Below are positions 50,721 to 57,404 of a DNA stretch of 64,000 nucleotides, in pieces (the first letter of the stretch is position 1; each line of letters opens with the position of its first letter). Where the stretch lies: the IMG/VR virus record IMGVR_UViG_3300015199_000002, positions 1-64,000 of that record. One strand, given 5' to 3'. Below the pieces are notes generated by a model, which had not been told where the DNA came from, ran no database searches, and worked only from the letters and a program-made list of their open reading frames with translations. The translations under genes were made by a program, and so were the position numbers. Source of the DNA: a virus.

Positions 50721-50835
50721 GTAGCCGTAACACGTAGCCCGCAACGTCGACGGCGCCGGCAAGGCGACCGAACATAGAGCTCTGTCTTTGACTTAATAGC
50801 CCGGCCGGATGCCAGTAGCCTTAACACGTAGCCCG
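50721..50835. repeat. 21-bp direct repeat, two copies
   Basis: GTAGCC, one variable base, then TAACACGTAGCCCG occurs at 50721-50741 and again at 50815-50835 with one mismatch. A second pair, AGAGCTCTGT near 50436 and 50776, is followed in both places by GGCCGGC or CGGCCGG within 25 bases. The region may hold a duplicated element. Confidence 0.7.
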
Positions 50836-51235
50836 TAGCGGCACCGTCGTTGTGTCTGTGTCTCTGCCTTTGGTCTAGTGGCCGTTGCGGTCAGTCATTA
50901 CTTACTGGGTAGCTGTTCGTCTCTGCCTACCGTGATTGTCTTTGTTAGAGCTCTTAGGTCTGTTTCATTCCTGTTATATGTCTTTTTGAGACAGTTACTG
51001 GGGGTTTGATCGTCGTTAGGTGTTTTATGCGACTTGGTATGTAACTGTCTATGTCTTGAGGTTTGTCTAAAAGATCTTCAGCTTGTATTCATTTGTATTA
51101 TTTGCTTTAGGTGACGATATTTGTCAGTATGTGTCTTGGTTGACTTGATTTCGTTGGGTTTTAATTGAGATGGGTTTGGCATCTGGTATGCAATAGTATT
51201 AGATTGTATTTAGTAACAAACGAGACGGGGGTTTT

Positions 51236-51469
51236 ATGAAGGTTGCTAGGATAACTAAAGATATCAAGGCTTCGGGAGTTAAGGTTATTAGAGTCAAATC
51301 GTTTGATTCTAAGTCAATGATCGGTATTCATTTGCTCATGCCGACTCAACGTGAGCTGGAAGATGCCGTTGAGACCGCTTTAAGGGATATGTTCCCAGCG
51401 ATCTACATTCACACATTTTCGACTTGGGCAGCCGGTGCAATGAAACGCCGGGCTCCCAAGACAGTATAA
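51236..51469 (+). CDS. Hypothetical protein (77 aa)
   Basis: The first gene of the rightward accessory operon begins MKVARITKDIKASGVKVIRV after a GACGGGGGTTTT leader. It looks like a small alpha/beta protein with a basic C-terminus (MKRRAPKTV). No family was recognised. A strong terminator stands behind it. Confidence 0.6.
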   Translation: MKVARITKDIKASGVKVIRVKSFDSKSMIGIHLLMPTQRELEDAVETALRDMFPAIYIHTFSTWAAGAMKRRAPKTV

Positions 51470-51514
51470 CTTTGTCTGCAGCATTCAACTTATCCCCCTA
51501 AGTTGCTGTAGACC

Positions 51515-51554
51515 GGGACACAGGGTTTCCCCGACTCTGTGTCCCAAACTTTTT
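51515..51554 (+). terminator. Rho-independent terminator
   Basis: GGGACACAG and CTGTGTCCC form a perfect nine-base stem with a 13-base loop, followed by AAACTTTTT. It separates the first accessory gene from the hexapeptide-repeat gene. Confidence 0.7.
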
Positions 51555-51575
51555 GAACTTAACATTGGAGGCAGT

Positions 51576-52118
51576 ATGAAGAAATACAAACTACGGCTAG
51601 ATCTTAAGTTAGAAGTGTACAGTAAGACTCTCTATAGAATCGAGAGGTTACGTGACGGCAAACCTACAGGCGACGTAGGCGGTTACATTGAGAGTGAAGC
51701 TAACCTCTCCCAAGACGGCACCTGTTGGGTGTACGGCGACGCTTGGGTGTACGGCAACGCTCGGGTGTCCGGCAACGCTTGGGTGTTCGGCAACGCTTGG
51801 GTGTTCGGCAACGCTCAGGTGTACGGCGACGCTCTGGTGTACGGCGACGCTCGGGTGTCCGGCGACGCTTGGGTGTCCGGCGACGCTTGGATATCTTCAG
51901 TAAATGAAATAGTTAATTTCATAATTGCATTCAGTTTTTCTATCACTATAACTCCCGATAACATTGCAATAGGGTGTCAACTAAAAAAGCGTTCGGAATG
52001 GCTTAAGGTGTCAATCGACGACGCCGAGAAGATGGGCCTGCCTCGCGAACTATTCCCTCAGTACAGGAAGCTTGTTAAGATCGGAATGAAACTGGTCCCT
52101 AAAAGGAGTTCAAAATGA
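51576..52118 (+). CDS. Hexapeptide-repeat (beta-helix-like) protein
   Basis: The 180-residue protein has three parts. An N-terminal segment (about 1-52) is conserved in all three copies. A repeat domain (about 53-105) has WVYGDA, RVSGNA, WVFGNA, QVYGDA, LVYGDA and so on. The C-terminal domain is unlike that of 53249. In the repeats Val, Gly and Ala codons are nearly fixed (GTG, GGC, GCT), and variation sits in three codons and changes the residue. It follows ATTGGAGGCAGT, the same leader as 53249. A left-handed beta-helix fold is inferred. Confidence 0.85.
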   Translation: MKKYKLRLDLKLEVYSKTLYRIERLRDGKPTGDVGGYIESEANLSQDGTCWVYGDAWVYGNARVSGNAWVFGNAWVFGNAQVYGDALVYGDARVSGDAWVSGDAWISSVNEIVNFIIAFSFSITITPDNIAIGCQLKKRSEWLKVSIDDAEKMGLPRELFPQYRKLVKIGMKLVPKRSSK

Positions 52119-52279
52119 GAATTGGACTTGCGTACGCAGACTTAACTGAACATGGACTAGAAGTTGTGATAAAAGACGGACTGGTGATCGCTAAGTTCTT
52201 AGACGGCATGAGTATCCCAGTCGGCGAAGGTCTGGAGAGCTTGCCTGTAGGCAATGACGAAATAACAAAGGTGGCTTGA
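52115..52279 (+). CDS. Small hypothetical protein (54 aa)
   Basis: The ATG overlaps the preceding stop (ATGA). The protein reads MRIGLAYADLTEHGLEVVI and has an acidic C-terminus. It is not recognised. It has a ribosome-binding site AAAAGGAGTT inside the end of the hexapeptide gene. Confidence 0.6.
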   Translation: MRIGLAYADLTEHGLEVVIKDGLVIAKFLDGMSIPVGEGLESLPVGNDEITKVA

Positions 52280-52280
52280 T

Positions 52281-52511
52281 ATGACCAAACAAGACAGAAA
52301 ACGCAAACAAGTCAGAGAAAGTATGGCACGGATGCGCGAACGCAGGCGGCTTGCCGGTATAGATCAGGACGATAGTCCGGCAAGCTATCACGCGACAAAG
52401 GTTTGCGTGCAGTGCAAGGGTAGGCTTGAGGCATGCAAGTGGCGTGTTTGCTTGGCGTGCGCGCCTCATAGGACGGTTGAGTTCGACGATGAGTTTCTAT
52501 TTTGCGCTTAA
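52281..52511 (+). CDS. Small zinc-finger-like protein (76 aa)
   Basis: A very basic N-terminal helix (RKRKQVRESMARMRERRR) is followed by CVQCKG and CLACA clusters that could bind zinc. It is a candidate nucleic-acid-binding protein. It starts two bases after the previous stop. Confidence 0.6.
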   Translation: MTKQDRKRKQVRESMARMRERRRLAGIDQDDSPASYHATKVCVQCKGRLEACKWRVCLACAPHRTVEFDDEFLFCA

Positions 52512-52525
52512 CATAAGGAGTGTAC

Positions 52526-52894
52526 ATGTTAATAAGTGATGATATTGGCGTAGAAAAAGTGTTTAGTTTTAGTTCCGTAGGCAAAAGATTAGTGGGATAC
52601 TATCTTGGTAGTTGTTACTTGGCGCGCGGATCAGGTCGCACGTTAAGTCATCTATTCGGTACCCCCGAAGGCACGGCAGTGGTGCGCGGAATGCCTCTGC
52701 TCATTAAGTTGCTGGAGGGGGTTTCCAGTCAATACTTAATCCAGTTAAATCGCACCAAGAACTTTCAGATAGCCAAAGGGCTCACGTATTATGTTTATGA
52801 AGTTAAGTACCACGGTAGACAAGGCATGCCAAAAGATAAGTTTGACGTCTTTAAAAGAAAGATGTGCGCTAAACTAAAGACCTCAGTACGATAA
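52526..52894 (+). CDS. Hypothetical protein (122 aa)
   Basis: The ATG at 52526 follows AAGGAGTGTAC. The protein is alpha/beta with a basic C-terminus (FDVFKRKMCAKLKTSVR) and a GYYLGSCYLARGSGRTL segment. No family is recognised. Confidence 0.6.
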   Translation: MLISDDIGVEKVFSFSSVGKRLVGYYLGSCYLARGSGRTLSHLFGTPEGTAVVRGMPLLIKLLEGVSSQYLIQLNRTKNFQIAKGLTYYVYEVKYHGRQGMPKDKFDVFKRKMCAKLKTSVR

Positions 52895-52907
52895 GAAAGG
52901 AATTCAT

Positions 52908-53252
52908 ATGGCAATCGAGCATGACATCAGGAAAGCAATGATACTCGCCTCTGACATATTCCAAGACGAGCCCGGTACAGACGAAGAGATCGAGATCCTA
53001 CAGAGTATTCCTAGTCTTGGGCGCGATAGAGTTGAGTGCATAGATGCACGCATGCCTACATTGTTCGATGAGTTGTATGACGCGGAGATGAGTCTTCAGG
53101 TGAAACTTCTCGTCCTCGCGTGCGCACGGGGGATTGGGCTTCCAGTACCTTCGCTTGAGGTTGGTGTGGTGTCGGCTATGCATAGAGCTATTGGTTTGCG
53201 CGCTGAGTATTTGGCTTCGGATGAAGGTGAACTAGAATTGGAGGCAGTATGA
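52908..53252 (+). CDS. Hypothetical protein (114 aa)
   Basis: The protein is acidic and mostly helical, with LQVKLLVLACARGIGLPVPS in the middle. AAGAAAGGAATTCAT precedes the start. Its stop overlaps the next hexapeptide gene (ATGA), whose leader ATTGGAGGCAGT lies inside this gene's end. Confidence 0.6.
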   Translation: MAIEHDIRKAMILASDIFQDEPGTDEEIEILQSIPSLGRDRVECIDARMPTLFDELYDAEMSLQVKLLVLACARGIGLPVPSLEVGVVSAMHRAIGLRAEYLASDEGELELEAV

Positions 53253-53791
53253 AGAAATACAAGCTACGGTTAGACCTTAAGTTAGAAGTACACGGAACAA
53301 CTCTCTATAGAATCGAGAGGTTACGTGACGGCAAGCCTACAGGCGACGTAGGCGGTTACATTGAGAGTGAAGCTAACCTCTCCCAAGACGGCACCTGCTG
53401 GGTGTACGGCAACGCTCTGGTGTACGACAACGCTCGGGTGTACGACAACGCTCGGGTGTACGGCGACGCTTGGGTGTTCGGCAACGCCCTGGTGTACGGC
53501 AACGCTTGGGTGTTCGGCAACGCTCTGGTGTCCGGCAACGCTTGGGTGTCCGGCGACGCTCGTATTGATTCAATTGATGCGATAATAGTTTTAACCATAG
53601 CCGCGTCATATTCAGTAACCATAACAAGAACTCTTATTTTTGCTGGATGCGCTAAAATAAGCCGATCTAAGATCAACAGCATGACTGCCAAACAATTCCA
53701 AAGGATAGGGGGTAATCCCAAATACTTTAAGGCGTACAAACAAATGGTCTTGGGCGCCATGCTTATAGTCAAACCTAAGAAAGCGAAATGA
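53249..53791 (+). CDS. Hexapeptide-repeat (beta-helix-like) protein
   Basis: The 180-residue paralogue of 51576 has an almost identical first 52 residues, eleven six-residue units with a different order of variants (LVYDNA, RVYGDA, WVFGNA), and a distinct C-terminal domain. DNA identity extends into the leader. The same length but different end suggests exchange of modules between copies. Confidence 0.85.
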   Translation: MKKYKLRLDLKLEVHGTTLYRIERLRDGKPTGDVGGYIESEANLSQDGTCWVYGNALVYDNARVYDNARVYGDAWVFGNALVYGNAWVFGNALVSGNAWVSGDARIDSIDAIIVLTIAASYSVTITRTLIFAGCAKISRSKINSMTAKQFQRIGGNPKYFKAYKQMVLGAMLIVKPKKAK

Positions 53792-53792
53792 T

Positions 53793-54218
53793 ATGCGTAG
53801 TTACTCCATCTTATCTGCAATGATTTTACTCGCGTGCGCGCCTAAGCAACCGATCACCATTGATCAGAACTTGGTGCCATACTTCGAGATGTTTCAGAAT
53901 ACGATTGGAGTATCTACTGCGGACGTGTCCGGGCGAATGGATGAGCTAGTGTTGCCTACGATTGGCGTATGCACGGTGGATGAGTCGGGAAACAAGGTCG
54001 TGCATATAGACGCCACCTACTGGAATGCAAGTAACGATGATGCGCGCGAGATGTTAGTGTTCCATGAGCTCGGGCACTGCGCTATGGGTCGGGTTCACGA
54101 CGTGGCGGTTGATAAGTACGGGTGCCCATTGAGTATTATGTATCCCCATGATTTTCCAGATAAGTGTTTCGAAGTGAATAGACAGGCTTATTACGCTGAG
54201 ATGATTTCTTATAAATGA
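53793..54218 (+). CDS. Lipoprotein zinc metallopeptidase
   Basis: The 141-residue protein has a lipobox with Cys15 (MILLACAP), so it should be lipid-anchored in the envelope. It carries HELGHCAMGRVH at 91-102, with likely zinc ligands His91, His95 and His102 and catalytic Glu92, followed by a Met-turn-like SIMYP at 114-118. The layout resembles metzincins, with one extra residue before the glycine. It would cut proteins at the cell surface or periplasm; its target is unknown. It is close to the hexapeptide and pilin-like genes. Confidence 0.75.
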   Translation: MRSYSILSAMILLACAPKQPITIDQNLVPYFEMFQNTIGVSTADVSGRMDELVLPTIGVCTVDESGNKVVHIDATYWNASNDDAREMLVFHELGHCAMGRVHDVAVDKYGCPLSIMYPHDFPDKCFEVNRQAYYAEMISYK

Positions 54219-54229
54219 AAGGAGATTAT

Positions 54230-54694
54230 ATGATTTGTCATGTTTGTAAAAAGGATGCGGTTAGGAATGAAGTGCTGGGTAAAGAGTTTTTCTACTGTCG
54301 CGCATGCAAGATTGAGGTTGTTGAGTGGACTTGCGAATACTCTGGCACTGTTACAGGTAGATTTCAGTGTGTTAATCCTAATCCCTCGTCGATCCCCAAA
54401 CCGGGTGCGACTCAATCTGGCGCAGCTCTGCATAATCCCAGTTCAATCATGCCCGCTGGAGTGCGCGTACAACCGAGGGTCGCTTTCGAGCTCGACAAAC
54501 TGCGAATAGGAGACGAACTTGAAGCTCTGATTGACCATCCAATGTGCGCAGGCATCAGTAAAGGAACTATAGAGTCTGTTCTTTCGATAAGTTTCGATTC
54601 CAATACTTGGGTATCGAATAGAACATTCATGTGCCCCATGGACAATGTGGACGGTAAGGGGTCTATTTTATTCAAAAGAAAGGCAAAACCATGA
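54230..54694 (+). CDS. Protein with N-terminal zinc ribbon
   Basis: I use the ATG at 54230 because AAAGGAG lies in front of it. The protein begins MICHVCKKDA and has CRACK further on, so four cysteines probably bind zinc. A Ser/Pro linker leads to a beta-rich C-terminal domain. The function is unknown. Its stop overlaps an ATG at 54691. Confidence 0.6.
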   Translation: MICHVCKKDAVRNEVLGKEFFYCRACKIEVVEWTCEYSGTVTGRFQCVNPNPSSIPKPGATQSGAALHNPSSIMPAGVRVQPRVAFELDKLRIGDELEALIDHPMCAGISKGTIESVLSISFDSNTWVSNRTFMCPMDNVDGKGSILFKRKAKP

Positions 54695-54765
54695 TCGGTA
54701 AACCAAGACACAATTGCAACCGGCCTACAAAGAAGGCACAATATTCCATAGGGAGAACTAATATC

Positions 54766-54996
54766 ATGAAGCTGTATAAACTGAACTCAAACAGATGGGC
54801 GATGCTAAGTGGTGAGACTTATATCAAAGGAACACTAGAGGAAGTACGCAAGGTTATGGAAGGCACGCCATTCCTCGTAGACCCAGATGCGATTGACGTA
54901 GCACTTCAAGAAATGGCGGTTACGGGCGACAACATCGCTGACTTCGGGATCGCAGGATACTTCATAACGACCAGCAAAGACGCGGAAGCGGCATAA
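54766..54996 (+). CDS. Hypothetical protein (76 aa)
   Basis: The start at 54766 (MKLYKLNSNRWAMLSGETY) follows GGGAGAAC. An in-frame ATG at 54691 overlapping the previous stop, with AAAGG in front, is an equal alternative and would add 25 residues. The protein is a small alpha/beta domain (GTLEEVRKVMEGTPFLV). No family is recognised. Confidence 0.6.
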   Translation: MKLYKLNSNRWAMLSGETYIKGTLEEVRKVMEGTPFLVDPDAIDVALQEMAVTGDNIADFGIAGYFITTSKDAEAA

Positions 54997-55012
54997 GAAA
55001 AGGGAGATTACA

Positions 55013-55210
55013 ATGGAAACTACACAACAGATGAAAGACATTTTGGCGGCGATTGACTCAGTGAAGGCTAGAGCTAAGGCTTGCATCAAGTCAGGACAGA
55101 GGATGGAAGCGGAGAAGCTTGTAGGTGACTTGATTGCCCTTGACGCCTGCTTGGTTGGAGAAGTGGCGTCACAGGTAAAGACTGAAGAGTCTGGCAGAGA
55201 TGCCGCGTAA
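55013..55210 (+). CDS. Hypothetical helical protein (65 aa)
   Basis: METTQQMKDILAAIDSVKAR begins a wholly helical small protein with two cysteines. An AAAAGGGAG sequence precedes the start. It is not recognised. Confidence 0.55.
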   Translation: METTQQMKDILAAIDSVKARAKACIKSGQRMEAEKLVGDLIALDACLVGEVASQVKTEESGRDAA

Positions 55211-55220
55211 AGGAGAATTT

Positions 55221-55562
55221 ATGCGATCATGGTGGCCTATTGAAGCATCTATACTAGATAACAAGCGCCTTCTGGGCGAACATAATGAATTACTTATTAT
55301 GGCCAGAGCAATCGCCGGGATAAACAAAGGATATAGAAATCATCCTGAAACTAAACGGTGGATAGGTCATTCAAAAGCAATGAAGCGACGACACAACGAA
55401 TTAGCTGATGAAATGGAAAAAAGGGGATTTAATCACAAAAGTCCTTGGCCTGATAATGTTATGAATTCGGATGATACCGACGCTTGGCCAAATACTTTTT
55501 GGGAATCCCTTGATGTTATGAAAACAAAACTAGCTGAGAAAATGGGAAAGGAAACTCTATGA
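55221..55562 (+). CDS. Pyrimidine dimer DNA glycosylase (endonuclease V-like)
   Basis: The 113-residue protein matches the T4 endonuclease V family: LLGEHNELL, GYRNHPETKRWIGH, then HNELADEMEKRGFNHKSPWP. These proteins cut at ultraviolet-induced pyrimidine dimers. The start at 55221 follows AAAGGAGAATTT. In T4 the residue after Met is the nucleophile; here it is Arg, as in several bacterial relatives. It would repair phage DNA or host DNA after damage. Confidence 0.75.
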   Translation: MRSWWPIEASILDNKRLLGEHNELLIMARAIAGINKGYRNHPETKRWIGHSKAMKRRHNELADEMEKRGFNHKSPWPDNVMNSDDTDAWPNTFWESLDVMKTKLAEKMGKETL

Positions 55563-56182
55563 CAAACAACAAAGGTTTTACCCTAATCGAAACAATGATC
55601 GCGATGGGGCTCATGTGCCTAGGAGCCCTAGCTTTCGCGCAGATTGTCACCAACATGGGTCTGGCCCAGAATTGGAGCGACTTCAGACTTGCTACAAACT
55701 CCCTGGCGTCTTCTATGGTCGGGAGCTTGAATAACCCAGCAAGTTGCACACAGGGGTTTTCGGGTATTACTTTTGTGCCTACTGGCAATCCTGTGCCGGT
55801 TAGCTTTGGCCTACCGAACAGGGTCCTAGGTGCCGGAGTTATCGTGCCAAACTACAAGTTGAGCATCTTGTCTCTTAACTTCATTAACTACGTTCCGGTT
55901 CAGAATAATCCAGACGGAAGTGTAACGTACTTTGGGGATCTGTCCATGACAACTAAAGCCAGCAAGAAAGTGCTGGGAGGAGACACGTCTACTGTAGTTG
56001 TCGACTCTATCTACTTGACGACTATGGCAAGTTTGGTAGTGGCTTGCGGTAACGTCTCACCTCCTTCTCCGAGTCCCTCTCCGTCGCCGACTCCAGACCC
56101 TACACCGCTACCATCTCCGGTTCCGACATACACCTATACGCCGGAACACAACGATTCGCCTTGCGATCACGATAACCATTAA
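55559..56182 (+). CDS. Type IV prepilin-like protein
   Basis: The first residues are a canonical class III signal, MTNNKGFTLIETMIAMG: a short basic leader, Gly6, then Phe7 and Glu11 (position +5 of the mature protein). A 20-residue hydrophobic helix follows. The body is beta-rich, and the C-terminal 40 residues are a Ser/Pro linker (PPSPSPSPSPTPDPTPLP) and a His/Asp-rich end. Length (207 aa) suits minor pilins or pseudopilins. Its ATG overlaps the glycosylase stop (ATGA). Maturation would need the host prepilin peptidase. Confidence 0.85.
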   Translation: MTNNKGFTLIETMIAMGLMCLGALAFAQIVTNMGLAQNWSDFRLATNSLASSMVGSLNNPASCTQGFSGITFVPTGNPVPVSFGLPNRVLGAGVIVPNYKLSILSLNFINYVPVQNNPDGSVTYFGDLSMTTKASKKVLGGDTSTVVVDSIYLTTMASLVVACGNVSPPSPSPSPSPTPDPTPLPSPVPTYTYTPEHNDSPCDHDNH

Positions 56183-56200
56183 CCAGTGAAAGGATATGAT

Positions 56201-56473
56201 ATGAAATTTAAAAAGAAGTTCGTTGAATACAGAGAAGCAGAGGTTCGCACCGTAAAAGCCGGCAAGGGTTACCACTTTGCAATTCCCATAAATGACTTAG
56301 AAAGAGAGATGAGTAGAAAAGACATATTTAAACGGGCTCACTTCTTTAACGATCACGGAAGTGTATATGCGGCATTCACAACTTTATATCAAGTCTATGA
56401 AAACGGAGAGAAGTTCGACTTCTTTGTAACGAAGAAGGCCGCCATAAAGCGCGCAAAAGACTATCTTAAATAA
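56201..56473 (+). CDS. Hypothetical protein (90 aa)
   Basis: The ATG at 56201 is preceded by GAAAGGATATGAT. The protein begins MKFKKKFVEYREAEV and is highly charged throughout, with an alternating basic/acidic C-terminus. No family is recognised. Confidence 0.6.
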   Translation: MKFKKKFVEYREAEVRTVKAGKGYHFAIPINDLEREMSRKDIFKRAHFFNDHGSVYAAFTTLYQVYENGEKFDFFVTKKAAIKRAKDYLK

Positions 56474-56483
56474 AGGAGTATAT

Positions 56484-56621
56484 ATGTGGTATATTTTATA
56501 CACAAGTGCTCAAGGCACGCAGCATCAGTCAGAGTTTTACATGGACTTCTGGTCTGCGTACAAAGATGCTAAGAGACTTGTTGGGAGCCGATGCTTTGAA
56601 GTCGAACTTGTAACTACTTGA
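56484..56621 (+). CDS. Small hypothetical protein (45 aa)
   Basis: AAAGGAG lies eight bases before the ATG. The protein (MWYILYTSAQGTQHQSEFYM) is rich in aromatics and has no membrane segment. It is not recognised. Confidence 0.55.
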   Translation: MWYILYTSAQGTQHQSEFYMDFWSAYKDAKRLVGSRCFEVELVTT

Positions 56622-56633
56622 AAGGAAACTAGA

Positions 56634-57392
56634 ATGAGAATTGCATTACTTATTTGTCTTGTGGCTTTAGCCGGATGTGAGCAGCAACAGGACTTGATCT
56701 CTAATGGCACGAATGGTGCCACAGGCGGTACCGGTGCTAATGGATCGGACGGGTCGCAAGGTGCAACCGGTGCCACAGGTGCTCAAGGCGAGGCCGGAGC
56801 AGCTGGGTCCATAGGTAGGGCTGGGAGTACAGGGGTAAACGGCGCTATGGGCATTCCTGGGTCTAATGGGACAAATGGCGCTAACGGTGCGGCCTGCCAG
56901 CAGGGGGCTAAGGGTGCCTCCGGCGCTACCGGAGCTTCTGGGCTAAACGGCGTTTCAGGTAAGAACGGATCTACTGGTGCCTCTGGAGCCAACGGTTCAA
57001 CTGGACTGAATGGGTCTGCCGGGACTGGCGGCGGTAGCGGGACTAAGGGCGCTACCGGTGCAACAGGGGCGACAGGCGCTAGTGGCCTTAAAGGACCTAC
57101 TGGGAATACAGGGGCTACAGGACCCCAGGGACTTAAAGGCGACCAGGGAGGCAAGTGCGGCACCCGAGTCTCTTTCGTCCTGAAGGCATTCTCATGCCTA
57201 AAGATTACAACGGATTACCACGCTACTGTTTGCGAGAGAGGCATTACGTTGCATAAGAGTGAGAGGTGCGATGATGACTATGACAAGGTATTAGTCATTG
57301 ACAAGGACCACCATGCTCTCTATATCAACGGCGTTCTATACTTGAAAGACAGCGCCAATGACTCTATACTTGATACTATTGATTTTAACTAA
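56634..57392 (+). CDS. Collagen-like lipoprotein
   Basis: A short signal peptide ends in a lipobox (LVALAGC, Cys15). Residues 24-174 are Gly-X-Y triplets rich in Asn, Thr and Ala (GATGATGAQGEAG), with one interruption near 86-90 containing Cys. The last about 75 residues are a separate domain with four cysteines. Collagen-like triplets form trimers, so it would be a lipid-anchored triple-helical protein at the cell surface. It is in the same operon as the prepilin. A virion function is less likely because of the lipobox. Confidence 0.85.
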   Translation: MRIALLICLVALAGCEQQQDLISNGTNGATGGTGANGSDGSQGATGATGAQGEAGAAGSIGRAGSTGVNGAMGIPGSNGTNGANGAACQQGAKGASGATGASGLNGVSGKNGSTGASGANGSTGLNGSAGTGGGSGTKGATGATGATGASGLKGPTGNTGATGPQGLKGDQGGKCGTRVSFVLKAFSCLKITTDYHATVCERGITLHKSERCDDDYDKVLVIDKDHHALYINGVLYLKDSANDSILDTIDFN

Positions 57393-57404
57393 AAAGGGAA
57401 CCAT

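Larger units (their letters stand above)
50270..51235. other. Stem-loop-rich non-coding region
   Basis: No gene of substance is seen over about 950 bases. The stretch holds strong inverted repeats and short direct repeats, listed separately, and becomes T-rich toward the next gene (50960-51235), where promoter or leader sequences probably lie. TTGGCA near 51176 with TATTAG near 51197 is a weak possible promoter. A large structured RNA or a replication or packaging element is possible. Confidence 0.35.

Noticed and set aside
51726-51897. CRISPR or diversity-generating retroelement template
   Set aside because: The 18-base periodicity is in frame with a protein repeat, and no reverse transcriptase or cas gene is seen in the window.
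56783-57163. Leftward Pro-rich frame opposite the collagen-like gene
   Set aside because: Reversed Gly-X-Y codons give Pro/Ala repeats. It is an artefact of the real gene.
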